From JBHHYU01 sp046757725 (GTDB lineage Bacteria > Desulfobacterota > Binatia > UBA9968), in assembly GCA_046757725.1 (NCBI GenBank), contig JBHHYU010000054.1:1-20510 (forward strand): 20,510 nt of DNA, written 5' to 3'. The notes under the pieces are model-generated. The model saw nothing but the letters and a program-made list of their open reading frames with translations. It was not told where the DNA came from and ran no database searches. The translations under genes and the position numbers were made by a program. Below, piece after piece: positions 4,742-13,368 of the stretch; within the stretch, counting starts at the first letter, position 1, and every line of letters begins with the position of its first letter.

Positions 4742-6702
4742 AACGTTCCCTAAAAACTACAAAGGCCAAACCGCGCCTTGCCATTTCCACTTTTCTCTTT
4801 CTTTTCATGTTCCTAGTCGTAGGGTTGCGCGCCTTTCAGCTTCAGATCCTTCAAGGAAAGAAACTCAAACGACTGGGTGAAAAACAACACCATAAAGAGT
4901 GGATTGTCCTCCCCAAGCGAGGAGCGATTTTAGATCGGGCTGGAGAACCGTTGGCCCTCAGTGTAGAGGCTCGATCCGTTTATGCCCGGCCACAGCGTAT
5001 TAAAGAGCCGGACAACATTGCTCGGCCCTTGGCTAGAATCCTAAACCTAAACTCGATGAAGCTGCAAAGGAAGCTGAAAGCAGAAAAACCCTTCGTTTGG
5101 ATAAAGCGCCAGATTACCCCGAAGCAGGCAGAAAAGATTAGTGCCCTCAACTTGGCAGGCATCGGTATGTCCCTTGAGCCAAAGCGGTACTATCCTCAGG
5201 GTCATCTCGGAGGCCAGGTGATAGGCTTTGCCGGCAGAGATTCTCAGGGGCTGGAAGGGGTTGAGCTACGCTTTGACCGTTATATACGGGGGGAAACCGG
5301 CTCCTCGGTTACTGAGCGGGACGCGTTGGGGCGCCGGGTTCTAGTTCAGGGAGTAGAAAACCTCCAGATCCCGCCTGGAGCCGATATCCGTTTGACTCTT
5401 GACACCTCGATTCAACACCTGGCGGAAAAACAGCTAAAAGCGGCGGTCGCGAAATTCCGGGCCAAATCGGGCCTCGTGGTGGTCGTGGAGCCATTCACGG
5501 GCGAGGTCCTGGCTCTTGCCAACTATCCCTTCTTCAATCCTAACAACTTTACACGGTATTCCGCCCGTCGATGGCGTAATCGGACGGTCGCTGACAGCTT
5601 CGAACCTGGATCCACCTTCAAAGCAATTTTAGCCGCCGCCGCTCTTCAAGAAGGAGTCGTGGGGAAGAATGATCTCTTCTTTTGCGAGTTTGGTAGATAT
5701 CCCTACGGGGGAAGGATTGTTCATGACAGCCACAAGTACGGCTGGCTACCCTTTTATAAGATACTCCAATACTCGAGCAATATCGGCGCAACCAAGGTGG
5801 CAGCAAAACTAAAAAAGGAACGGTACTTCAGATATATAAAAAAATTTGGGTTTGGCCAGGCAACCCAAATTGACCTCCCGGGAGAGTCGGCAGGAATGCT
5901 CAGGTCCCCGGATAAATGGTCAGCTATTGACTTGGCAACTCACGCTTTCGGGCAGGGAATTTCGGCAACTCCAATCCAACTCGCCATGGCCTATGGCGTG
6001 ATCGCCAACGGGGGTTTTCTCATGCGTCCGTTCGTGGTACGCGAGGTGGTGAGCCCGGAGGGCAAGGTGCTTCGGAAAACCCAACCTTACGTTGTGCGTC
6101 GTGTCATTTCGGAAAAGACGGCTCACACACTCACTTCAATCCTTAAAGGGGTAGTGCGTCATGGGGGAACAGGTCTCATGGCCGGCGTGGAAGGATTTGA
6201 AGTGGCCGGCAAAACCGGAACCGCCCAGAAACCTGATCTCGTTCATGGAGGATATTCAAAAAAGAAACGGGTTGCCTCCTTTATCGGTTTTGTTCCTGCC
6301 GATGATCCTCGTCTGGTCTTGTTGGTCCTGGTAGATGAACCGCAACTCAGTGTTTATGGGGGTGCGGTCGCGGCACCGGCTTTTCGTAACATAGCGCGTG
6401 GTGCCCTACGCCATCTCCGGGTTGTGCCGGATAGGCCGGAATCGTTACCGTTGCTGACGGCTCAAAAAGGGTCTTTGGTGGGTGTGAAATTTAAGAACGC
6501 AAACGAATCGCCAGAACACAAAATTACCCGCCGGGAAGTACCAAATTTTGTCGGTCTCAGTCTGCGAGAGGCTCTAGAAAAGGCCAGAACCTTGGATGTT
6601 AACGTAAAGATGCTGGGAGATGGGTACGTGATCAGGCAGTCACCACCACCGGGAGCCGCCTGGGAGAAGAATGAGACATTGACTCTGAAACTGCAGGGTT
6701 GA
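4738..6702 (+). CDS. ftsI: Septal peptidoglycan transpeptidase FtsI (PBP3) with PASTA domain
   Basis: FtsI is the class B penicillin-binding protein that crosslinks septal peptidoglycan together with the glycosyltransferase FtsW. The 654-residue protein has one N-terminal membrane anchor (about 14-35), a dimerisation/pedestal region with RGAILDRAGEPLA, and a transpeptidase domain. Active-site motifs are intact: STFK with catalytic S292 and K295, SSN at 346-348, and KTGT starting at K492. A PASTA domain follows at about 599-654 (VPNFVGLSLREALEKA, then QSPPPGA). The C-terminal PASTA is unlike E. coli FtsI and resembles SpoVD-type and deltaproteobacterial proteins; PASTA modules bind peptidoglycan or control activity. 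It overlaps ftsL by 4 bases and ends 4 bases before murE. Confidence 0.97.
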   Translation: MKRSLKTTKAKPRLAISTFLFLFMFLVVGLRAFQLQILQGKKLKRLGEKQHHKEWIVLPKRGAILDRAGEPLALSVEARSVYARPQRIKEPDNIARPLARILNLNSMKLQRKLKAEKPFVWIKRQITPKQAEKISALNLAGIGMSLEPKRYYPQGHLGGQVIGFAGRDSQGLEGVELRFDRYIRGETGSSVTERDALGRRVLVQGVENLQIPPGADIRLTLDTSIQHLAEKQLKAAVAKFRAKSGLVVVVEPFTGEVLALANYPFFNPNNFTRYSARRWRNRTVADSFEPGSTFKAILAAAALQEGVVGKNDLFFCEFGRYPYGGRIVHDSHKYGWLPFYKILQYSSNIGATKVAAKLKKERYFRYIKKFGFGQATQIDLPGESAGMLRSPDKWSAIDLATHAFGQGISATPIQLAMAYGVIANGGFLMRPFVVREVVSPEGKVLRKTQPYVVRRVISEKTAHTLTSILKGVVRHGGTGLMAGVEGFEVAGKTGTAQKPDLVHGGYSKKKRVASFIGFVPADDPRLVLLVLVDEPQLSVYGGAVAAPAFRNIARGALRHLRVVPDRPESLPLLTAQKGSLVGVKFKNANESPEHKITRREVPNFVGLSLREALEKARTLDVNVKMLGDGYVIRQSPPPGAAWEKNETLTLKLQG

Positions 6703-6706
6703 TGGA

Positions 6707-8260
6707 ATGCAACTTAAGGATCTCCTGAGTGCAGGGGAGGTTGAAGAGGTGCAGGGCAACTTGGATCAGTTTGTTACCGGGCTTGCGTACGACTCGAAAA
6801 GGGTGCAGAGGGGCAATATTTTTTTTGCCGTCCCCGGGGCAAGGGTGGACGGACATGAATTTGTTTGCGAGGCAGTTGAACGCGGAGCCTCCGCGGTGGT
6901 CGTGGAGCGTAAAATTCAGCTGCCGGAGGGGGCCGCGTGGGTCCGAGTACGCAACGGAAGGAGCGCTATGGGGCAGTGGGCGGCACTGTTTTTCGGCTAC
7001 CCGAGCCGCCACATGGTGCTTATTGGAGTCACGGGTACGAATGGCAAAACAACGGTGACTTACCTCGTGGAGTCGATCTTCGCCGCCGCCGGCCTGTCTA
7101 CAGGGGTCATTGGCACGATCAACTATCGGTATCAAGATCACGCAGTTGCCGCGCCTCAAACCACGCCGGAGTCAATAGACCTTCAAGCCCTTTTGGCGGA
7201 GATGGTCGCGGCCGGGATGCAGTCGGTGACGATGGAGGTATCATCCCATGCCTTGGCAATGGAGCGGGTGCGGGGCATGGAGTTCGACGGGGCCCTATTT
7301 ACCAATTTATCACGCGACCATCTCGATTTTCACGAGGATATGGAACACTACTTTTCCAGCAAGAGCAGGCTTTTTACCGATCACCTGGGATCTAGTCCAA
7401 AGAAAGGGAAATTTGCCATCATTCACGGAGGGGATCCAAGAGGCATAGAGTTGATGGAAAGAGCCCGTCGGCCAGGGGTGGAGGTTATAAGTTATGGCCA
7501 AGACAGCAGATGGGATATCTATCCGCTGGAGGTCGACGACAGTCTCAATGGCCTGAGCGGAAGGATCAGGATTAAAGATCAGGAACTCCCTTTTTCTTCT
7601 CGGCTTATCGGAACGGCCAATCTCGAGAATATCTTAGGGGCGGTTGGAGTTGGGGCAGCATTAGGATTCTCTCCCGGCGTGATCGCAAAAGGCATCACGC
7701 AATTAGAGTCAGTCCCTGGCAGGTTGGAGAAGATCGAGAATTGTCTTGGCTTCACCGTCTTGGTGGACTATGCCCATACGCCGGATGCACTGGAGCGAGT
7801 GCTCAACACCCTGCGACCGCTCACACCCGGTAGTTTGATTACGCTCTTTGGGTGCGGCGGAGATCGAGATCGAGGGAAAAGACCATTGATGGGAGAGGTC
7901 GCGGCACGGATCAGCGACCTAGTGGTTTTGACCTCAGACAATCCCCGCACGGAAGATCCGCTCGGGATCCTGAATGATATAGAGGAAGGCGTTCGAAAAA
8001 CCGGTATGAATAAAGTCCAAATCTCGGATCTCGAAACGCCAAACCCAAAACTTACAACTCCAACCGGTTATTGGGTAGAGCCTGACCGCCGAGTTGCTAT
8101 CCGTTGCGTCCTTCGGATTGCCTGCGCTGGCGACCTGGTCTTGATCGCTGGGAAGGGACACGAGAATTATCAAATTCGCGGGACCAACCGGACCCGGTTT
8201 GATGATCGGGAAGTAACACGGGGGGAACTCGGCCGGATCAGGGGTGAGTTTCGAGTTTAG
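6707..8260 (+). CDS. murE: UDP-MurNAc-L-Ala-D-Glu:meso-DAP ligase MurE
   Basis: MurE adds the third residue of the peptidoglycan stem peptide in the cytoplasm, using ATP. The 517-residue protein shows the Mur ligase layout: N-terminal UDP-binding domain (DSKRVQRGNIFFAVPG), ATP-binding P-loop TGTNGKTT (109-116), the central domain with SSKSRLF carrying the likely carbamylated lysine, and the C-terminal domain. The DNPR motif at 411-414 (SDNPRTEDP) is the recognised marker for meso-diaminopimelate rather than lysine. That supports a Gram-negative type wall. The ATG lies 4 bases after the ftsI stop. The final codons run into an unusual spacer before murF. Confidence 0.97.
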   Translation: MQLKDLLSAGEVEEVQGNLDQFVTGLAYDSKRVQRGNIFFAVPGARVDGHEFVCEAVERGASAVVVERKIQLPEGAAWVRVRNGRSAMGQWAALFFGYPSRHMVLIGVTGTNGKTTVTYLVESIFAAAGLSTGVIGTINYRYQDHAVAAPQTTPESIDLQALLAEMVAAGMQSVTMEVSSHALAMERVRGMEFDGALFTNLSRDHLDFHEDMEHYFSSKSRLFTDHLGSSPKKGKFAIIHGGDPRGIELMERARRPGVEVISYGQDSRWDIYPLEVDDSLNGLSGRIRIKDQELPFSSRLIGTANLENILGAVGVGAALGFSPGVIAKGITQLESVPGRLEKIENCLGFTVLVDYAHTPDALERVLNTLRPLTPGSLITLFGCGGDRDRGKRPLMGEVAARISDLVVLTSDNPRTEDPLGILNDIEEGVRKTGMNKVQISDLETPNPKLTTPTGYWVEPDRRVAIRCVLRIACAGDLVLIAGKGHENYQIRGTNRTRFDDREVTRGELGRIRGEFRV

Positions 8261-8330
8261 AGTTCTTCGTTTCGGGGCGGAAAAACCTGTCAAGTCTGTT
8301 TCCGATCCGTGATACTCGAGACCCGAAACT
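8247..8330. repeat. Inverted repeats in the murE-murF spacer
   Basis: GTTTCGGG (8269-8276) is an exact reverse complement of CCCGAAAC (8322-8329), and AGTTTCG (8247-8253, within the end of murE) is the reverse complement of CGAAACT (8324-8330). The GAGTTTCGAGTTTAGAGTTC stretch around 8246-8265 is itself internally repetitive. Together they could fold a long hairpin in the operon mRNA. The pattern resembles short dispersed intergenic repeats, which would need the rest of the genome to confirm. Confidence 0.4.
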
Positions 8331-8340
8331 GAAGCTTACC

Positions 8341-9744
8341 ATGTCATGGAGAACGGAAGAGATCCTTTTGGCGACCGGTGGAGAGACGCTTTGTAAGGGT
8401 CGAGAAAACATTTTCAATGAGGTAGTCACCGATTCGAACAAGATTGAAAGCGGATCGGTCTTTCTAGCGTTGAAGGGGAAGAGATTCGATGGCCATGCTT
8501 TCCTCAGGGATGCGGTTCGCCGGGGGGCAACATGTTTGGTGGTCCATACAAAACCGTCACTGTCAGTTCTCAAGGAAATGACCGTGATCAAGGTGCACGA
8601 TACGTTGGAGGCCTTGGGAGATTTGGCCTTCTATCGCCGTCAAATAGTAGCCCCTAAGGTTTTGGCCATTACAGGATCAAACGGAAAGACAACGATAAAG
8701 GAGATGGTGGCAGCTATTCTTGAACGTGCCCGGATCCGGGGAACATCTCTTCAGGGAAGGATCCTAAAAACCGAAGGTAACTATAACAATCTTGTGGGCC
8801 TGCCCCTGACCCTCCTCCGTCTTCAAGGAAGAGAAAGAGTAGCGATCCTGGAATTGGGAACCAGCTGCCCTGGAGAGATCCACCGTCTCACCCAGATCGC
8901 TCATCCTGATATGGGTCTCATCTGTTCGGTCGGGCCGGCCCACTTGGCAGGGCTCAGCAGCTTGGCAGGGGTCGCCCGAGAAAAAGGAAGCCTCTTTCAA
9001 GACATCCGACCGGGGGGCGTCGCTGTGGTGAACTCGGACGATCCCTGGGTGCGCCGTCTGGGAGAGAGATTCAAAGGAAAGAAAATTGCCTACGGACGAA
9101 AAGGCGAGGTGAGAGGAGAGTCCTGCAGATGTTTGGGTGAGAGAGGCATCGAGTTTACACTCCACGTGGGAAGAAAGCGCCGGCGTATCCGACTCCGGCT
9201 CCCCGGTGAACATAACCTCTCAAATGCCCTAGGGGCGGCCGCAATGGCCTATGGACTCGGTGTAGATCTTGCGACCATACGGAGCGGACTAGAGGCTATA
9301 AAGCCCTTCCCGATGCGGATGGCTATCGAAAGATGGAGAGGGATCGGAATCATTAACGACACCTACAACGCCAACCCCTCCTCCATGGAAGCGGCCCTAA
9401 AGACCCTGGCCGAGATAGGAGGCAAAAGAAAGAAAACCGCGGTGCTGGGTGACATGCTGGAGTTGGGAAAAGAGAGCCGGAAACGGCACCGGGAACTTGG
9501 ATATCAGGCAGCACAACTCGACATAGATCGCCTTTACCTTCTCGGTGAACATGCCGATCTGGTCAAAGCAGGTACCGTGGTTGGCGGGATGGAAGAATCG
9601 CAGGTAACCATTGGAAGAAATCACAGGCAGATTGCCCGATTGGCGCGAAGGCAAGCAAAGAAGGGGGATTGGATTCTTTTCAAAGGTTCACGCGGCATGA
9701 GGTTAGACAAGACATTAGCGGAGTTTAAGAAGATAGGAAAATAA
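8341..9744 (+). CDS. murF: UDP-MurNAc-tripeptide:D-Ala-D-Ala ligase MurF
   Basis: MurF completes the cytoplasmic UDP-MurNAc-pentapeptide by adding D-Ala-D-Ala. The 467-residue protein begins with MSWRTEEILLATGG, the usual MurF opening, then a substrate-binding domain (DSNKIESGSVFLALKGKRFDG) and the ATP-binding P-loop TGSNGKTT (111-118). It continues with the MurF-typical TEGNYNNLVGLPLTLL and NDTYNANPSSM segments and an AVLGDMLELG motif. Its substrate D-Ala-D-Ala must come from a ddl located elsewhere. The ATG is placed by homology to the family N-terminus, since no good ribosome binding site lies in the 80-base spacer. mraY starts 3 bases after its stop. Confidence 0.97.
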   Translation: MSWRTEEILLATGGETLCKGRENIFNEVVTDSNKIESGSVFLALKGKRFDGHAFLRDAVRRGATCLVVHTKPSLSVLKEMTVIKVHDTLEALGDLAFYRRQIVAPKVLAITGSNGKTTIKEMVAAILERARIRGTSLQGRILKTEGNYNNLVGLPLTLLRLQGRERVAILELGTSCPGEIHRLTQIAHPDMGLICSVGPAHLAGLSSLAGVAREKGSLFQDIRPGGVAVVNSDDPWVRRLGERFKGKKIAYGRKGEVRGESCRCLGERGIEFTLHVGRKRRRIRLRLPGEHNLSNALGAAAMAYGLGVDLATIRSGLEAIKPFPMRMAIERWRGIGIINDTYNANPSSMEAALKTLAEIGGKRKKTAVLGDMLELGKESRKRHRELGYQAAQLDIDRLYLLGEHADLVKAGTVVGGMEESQVTIGRNHRQIARLARRQAKKGDWILFKGSRGMRLDKTLAEFKKIGK

Positions 9745-9747
9745 CCG

Positions 9748-10824
9748 TTGCTTTACTACCTGCTCTATCCGCTGCATACGACCTATTCGGTCTTGAACGT
9801 TTTTCGCTATATCACTTTTCGGACCGCCTTGGCTACGTTGATGGCACTACTGATCTCTTTTCTTTTAGGTCCTCACTTAATTCGTTCCCTGGCAGCCAAG
9901 CAGGTCGGCCAACCCATCCGGGAAGATGGCCCGGCCACTCACGGGGCCAAGGCCGGCACACCCACGATGGGAGGAACACTAATTATTCTCGCCCTCTTTC
10001 TCTCCACCGTCCTACTGGCCGATATCGGCAACCCTTACATCGGACTTGCGCTTTTTGGGACTGTGGCCTTCGGAGTTATCGGCTTCATTGACGACTCCTT
10101 GAAAATCAAACGGAAGAGCAGTCAGGGATTGTTCGCATGGACCAAGCTTCTCTTCCAGGTGACCATTGCCCTGGTTATCGCTGTCGCCCTGTACTACCTA
10201 CCTAATTTTAGCAGTGTACTTGGGGTCCCTTTTTTCAAAAACGTGCGCCCCGACTTGGGGTTCTGGTATATTCCCTTTTCCATACTGGTGATTGTGGGCG
10301 CCTCCAATGCCGTCAACTTAACCGACGGCCTCGATGGTCTAGCGATCGGACCCGTCATGACGGCCGCAGCAACCTATGCCCTGATTGCCTATGTTACGGG
10401 GCATCTAAAATTAGCCGAGTACCTGCAGATCCCGTATGTCGCCGGGGTCGGAGAGCTTACCATCTTTTACGGAGCGGTGGTCGCAGCAGGTTTAGGCTTC
10501 CTCTGGTTCAATACGTACCCCGCTCAAATATTTATGGGTGATGTGGGTTCCCTGTCCCTCGGTGCATCCCTGGGCATCGCAGCCGTCATGACTAAAAACG
10601 AGATCCTTTTGGTTATTGTTGGAGGGGTCTTCGTAGTCGAGGCCCTATCGGTGATCTTTCAGGTCCTCTCTTTCAAACTAAGACATAAAAGGGTCTTTCT
10701 GATGGCCCCCATCCATCACCATTATGAATTGAAGGGCTGGCCGGAGCCCCTGATCATCGTCCGCTTTTGGATTCTTTCAATCATTTGTTCGTTGCTAGCG
10801 TTGAGTACATTGAAACTCAGATGA
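9748..10824 (+). CDS. mraY: Phospho-MurNAc-pentapeptide transferase MraY
   Basis: MraY is the integral membrane enzyme that moves phospho-MurNAc-pentapeptide to undecaprenyl phosphate, making lipid I. The 358-residue protein is strongly hydrophobic with about ten membrane segments. It contains the family signatures GFIDDSLKIKRKSSQG with the catalytic aspartate pair, SNAVNLTDGLDGLA, and the C-terminal PIHHHYELKGWPE. The start is TTG, supported by the very typical N-terminus LYYLLYPLHTTYSVLNVFRYITFRTA and an AGGA 9 bases upstream; no ATG fits. It is 3 bases after murF. The stop TGA is embedded in ATGA, the start of a doubtful small ORF in the spacer before murD. Confidence 0.97.
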   Translation: MLYYLLYPLHTTYSVLNVFRYITFRTALATLMALLISFLLGPHLIRSLAAKQVGQPIREDGPATHGAKAGTPTMGGTLIILALFLSTVLLADIGNPYIGLALFGTVAFGVIGFIDDSLKIKRKSSQGLFAWTKLLFQVTIALVIAVALYYLPNFSSVLGVPFFKNVRPDLGFWYIPFSILVIVGASNAVNLTDGLDGLAIGPVMTAAATYALIAYVTGHLKLAEYLQIPYVAGVGELTIFYGAVVAAGLGFLWFNTYPAQIFMGDVGSLSLGASLGIAAVMTKNEILLVIVGGVFVVEALSVIFQVLSFKLRHKRVFLMAPIHHHYELKGWPEPLIIVRFWILSIICSLLALSTLKLR

Positions 10825-10982
10825 AAAAGAAGCTCAAAACCGCGCTTGGAAATTTTATGGAATTCAGGCAGTCCAACCCATTTTGGGACAAAGTTCCGAC
10901 CATGCTCATAACGAGAAAATTTACGAATGGAATTAAAAGGAAAAAAAGTCATGGTCCTAGGCCTGGCACGCACCGGAACTGA
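10821..10982 (+). CDS. Doubtful 53-aa basic ORF between mraY and murD
   Basis: An ATG overlapping the mraY stop as ATGA opens a 53-residue lysine-rich frame (MKKKLKTALGNFMEFRQ...) that fills the 102-base spacer and runs 56 bases into murD in another frame. There is no clear Shine-Dalgarno, and the last third is simply an out-of-frame reading of the murD start. Coupled translation is possible but I recognise nothing in it; it may be non-coding spacer. Confidence 0.15.
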   Translation: MKKKLKTALGNFMEFRQSNPFWDKVPTMLITRKFTNGIKRKKSHGPRPGTHRN

Positions 10983-12261
10983 AACCGCCCGTTTTCTCGT
11001 CCGTCAGGGGGCAGAGGTGCGGGTAAGTGACCGAAAAGAGGAAAAGGAGCTTCAAAGCGAAATTGAAGCCCTTTCCGGACTACCCATCCGCTTATTTCTC
11101 GGCAGCGAGCAAACGAGCTGGTTGGCAGGGCTGGATACCTTGATTCCAAGCCCTGGGGTTCCCGCTGAAAATCTTCTACTTCAGGAGGCAAGTAAAAGAG
11201 GAATAGAAATACTGAGCGAGATCGAGCTGGCTTATCGTTGCCTTCCTGTGCCTCTGGTAGCCATTACCGGCACCAATGGGAAAAGTACAACCACGTCGCT
11301 GATAGGGCGGATCCTCAAGGCAAAGGGGCTGAGGGTCTTTGTCGGAGGGAATATTGGTGCCCCATTGATCGGGTTTGTTTCCGGCAGCTGGGACTGGGGG
11401 GTTGTGGAGGTAAGCAGCTTCCAACTCGAGTGGGTGAAACAATTTCACCCAAGGATCGCTGTGTTTTTGAATCTGACGGAAGACCACCTCGACCGTTATC
11501 GGGACTTTGCCACGTATTGCGAAGCCAAAGAAAAACTCCTCTCGGCCCAGAGGAAACAAGACATCATCGTCCTCAATCGGGATGATCCCTTGGTGTGGTC
11601 CATGAGAAAGCGGACCCAAGCACGCGTATTTTCTTTCGGCTGGGAGGAGGTATCGGAGGGGGTTTATGCCACAAAGGGTGAAATCATTTGGCGCGGCGCG
11701 AAGAGGGAAGAACATTTTTCCCTCTCCTCGGTCCAAATCCATGGAGTCCACAACATAGAAAATCTAATGGCCGCCGTCGCCGTAGCAAAATCGATCTCAG
11801 TACGCGCAGAGACCATCCAGCAGGTCATTGAAGAGTTTCCCGGTCTCGAGCACCGACTTGAATTCGTCCGAGAGAAGGGCGGCATTCGTTTCTATAACGA
11901 TTCTAAAGGGACCAATGTGGGCGCGGTCACAAAATCCCTGGCTAGCTTCTCGGCTCCAGTGATCCTTCTCGCCGGCGGTGTTCATAAAGGAGGGGACTAT
12001 CGATCATTGGAGAGTGAGGTAAAGCGGACGGTTAAAAAAATCATCCTGTTTGGAGCGGCAAAGGAGATGATGCAGAAGGCGTTGGGTCATCTCACAGATA
12101 CAACCGTTGTGGAAACCTTAGAGACGGCGGTTCAAGCAGCCTATAAAAGTGCGCGGTCGGGAGATGTGGTTCTTCTCTCTCCCGCCTGTTCAAGCTTTGA
12201 CATGTTTCAAAATTACGTAGAAAGGGGAAAGGCCTTTAAGGCCTTGGTTCACAGCCTGTAA
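10927..12261 (+). CDS. murD: UDP-MurNAc-L-Ala:D-Glu ligase MurD
   Basis: MurD adds D-glutamate to UDP-MurNAc-L-alanine. The 444-residue protein starts MELKGKKVMVLGLARTGTETARFL with the usual Rossmann-like N-terminal domain, then the P-loop TGTNGKST (114-121), the VVEVSSFQLEW segment, NLTEDHLDRY, and FPGLEHRLEFV followed by NDSKGTN, all typical of MurD. The C-terminal LLSPACSSFDMFQNYVERG motif is also diagnostic. Length is normal. The ATG lies after a 102-base spacer and lacks a strong ribosome binding site. ftsW follows after 10 bases. Confidence 0.97.
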   Translation: MELKGKKVMVLGLARTGTETARFLVRQGAEVRVSDRKEEKELQSEIEALSGLPIRLFLGSEQTSWLAGLDTLIPSPGVPAENLLLQEASKRGIEILSEIELAYRCLPVPLVAITGTNGKSTTTSLIGRILKAKGLRVFVGGNIGAPLIGFVSGSWDWGVVEVSSFQLEWVKQFHPRIAVFLNLTEDHLDRYRDFATYCEAKEKLLSAQRKQDIIVLNRDDPLVWSMRKRTQARVFSFGWEEVSEGVYATKGEIIWRGAKREEHFSLSSVQIHGVHNIENLMAAVAVAKSISVRAETIQQVIEEFPGLEHRLEFVREKGGIRFYNDSKGTNVGAVTKSLASFSAPVILLAGGVHKGGDYRSLESEVKRTVKKIILFGAAKEMMQKALGHLTDTTVVETLETAVQAAYKSARSGDVVLLSPACSSFDMFQNYVERGKAFKALVHSL

Positions 12262-12271
12262 ATCATAGTTT

Positions 12272-13366
12272 ATGAGGGAAGGTTCCGTCATCGATGGATG
12301 GCTTGTCTTTGCCGTTGCCGCTCTGTTGGCTGTGGGCATCACTATGGTGTTGAGCACGAGCTATCTCTATGCCCAAGAGCATTTCTCCGACGGCACTTAC
12401 TTCTTCCGTAAACAGGTTATTGCTGCCGGAATAGGACTGATCATCCTCTTTATTTCAGTCCTTGTTCCACCCTCACTCTACCGCCGCTTGGCCTATCCCC
12501 TTTTGACTTTAAGCCTCCTGGCATTGACTCTAGTTCTGCTCCCCCAGATCGGCGTCACCCGCGGCGGGGCTCGACGCTGGCTTTCTTTGGGTAGCTTAGT
12601 TTTTCAGCCGGCTGAGTTGGCTAAAATTTCCCTCGTGATCTACCTAGCCCACTCTCTAGCAAAAAAGGGCGAGAAGGTTCGGACCTTCGCACTAGGAGTT
12701 CTCCCCCATTTGATCGTCGGTGGCCTCTTCTTGGGGCTTATTCTCTTGGAGCCGGACCTGGGAACTACGCTTATGCTCGGACTCATACTGTTCTTTATGC
12801 TCTTCATCGCTGGAGCAAAGGTTTTCCATCTCATTATTATCGGTCTTACGGCAATACCGGTGATGGCGTTTTTCCTGCTCGGTGCCCAGTATCGGGTGCA
12901 ACGTCTTCTGACCTTTCTCAATCCGTGGAAGGATGCTTCCAGAGGCGGGTTTCAAATTATCCAGTCCTACATCGCCTTCGGCTCAGGACAGCTTTGGGGT
13001 CGCGGATTGGGGGGGAGCGAACAGAAATTGTTCTTCCTCCCGGAAGCCCACACGGATTTCATATTTTCTGTAATCGGGGAGGAGCTGGGTCTTATAGGGG
13101 CCCTCGTTGTGCTGGCACTTTTTGCCCTTATTTTTGTACGTGGGTTTCGTGTGGCGGCAAGGATTGATTATCCCTTCGGTCAATACCTTGCCTTTGGTCT
13201 GACAACCCTGTTGAGCCTTCAGGCATTGATCCATATGGGCGTGGTGATGGGTATGATGCCAACGAAGGGCCTGGTGCTTCCCTTTATCAGCTACGGGGGG
13301 TCTGCGATGGTCATGAATCTTGCGGGGGCCGGAATATTACTTAGCCTATCGCGCAGGAGAAGGTAA
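12272..13366 (+). CDS. ftsW: Septal peptidoglycan glycosyltransferase FtsW
   Basis: FtsW is the SEDS-family polymerase that links lipid II into glycan strands at the septum, working with FtsI. The 364-residue protein is a polytopic membrane protein with about ten segments. It contains RGGARRWLSLGSLVFQPAELAK, LLEPDLGTT, the periplasmic loop PEAHTDFIFSVIGEELG, and the C-terminal PFISYGGSAMVMNLAGAGILL, all SEDS signatures. FtsW rather than RodA is chosen because of its place between murD and murG. It ends 2 bases before murG, whose ribosome binding site lies within the ftsW coding end. Confidence 0.96.
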   Translation: MREGSVIDGWLVFAVAALLAVGITMVLSTSYLYAQEHFSDGTYFFRKQVIAAGIGLIILFISVLVPPSLYRRLAYPLLTLSLLALTLVLLPQIGVTRGGARRWLSLGSLVFQPAELAKISLVIYLAHSLAKKGEKVRTFALGVLPHLIVGGLFLGLILLEPDLGTTLMLGLILFFMLFIAGAKVFHLIIIGLTAIPVMAFFLLGAQYRVQRLLTFLNPWKDASRGGFQIIQSYIAFGSGQLWGRGLGGSEQKLFFLPEAHTDFIFSVIGEELGLIGALVVLALFALIFVRGFRVAARIDYPFGQYLAFGLTTLLSLQALIHMGVVMGMMPTKGLVLPFISYGGSAMVMNLAGAGILLSLSRRRR

Positions 13367-13368
13367 AG

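Noticed and set aside
6632..7159. Minus-strand ORF of 175 codons across the ftsI-murE junction
   Set aside because: It is antisense to two clearly coding genes and has no recognisable content.
11176..11751. Minus-strand ORF of 191 codons
   Set aside because: It is antisense to well-conserved murD sequence and has no start signals.
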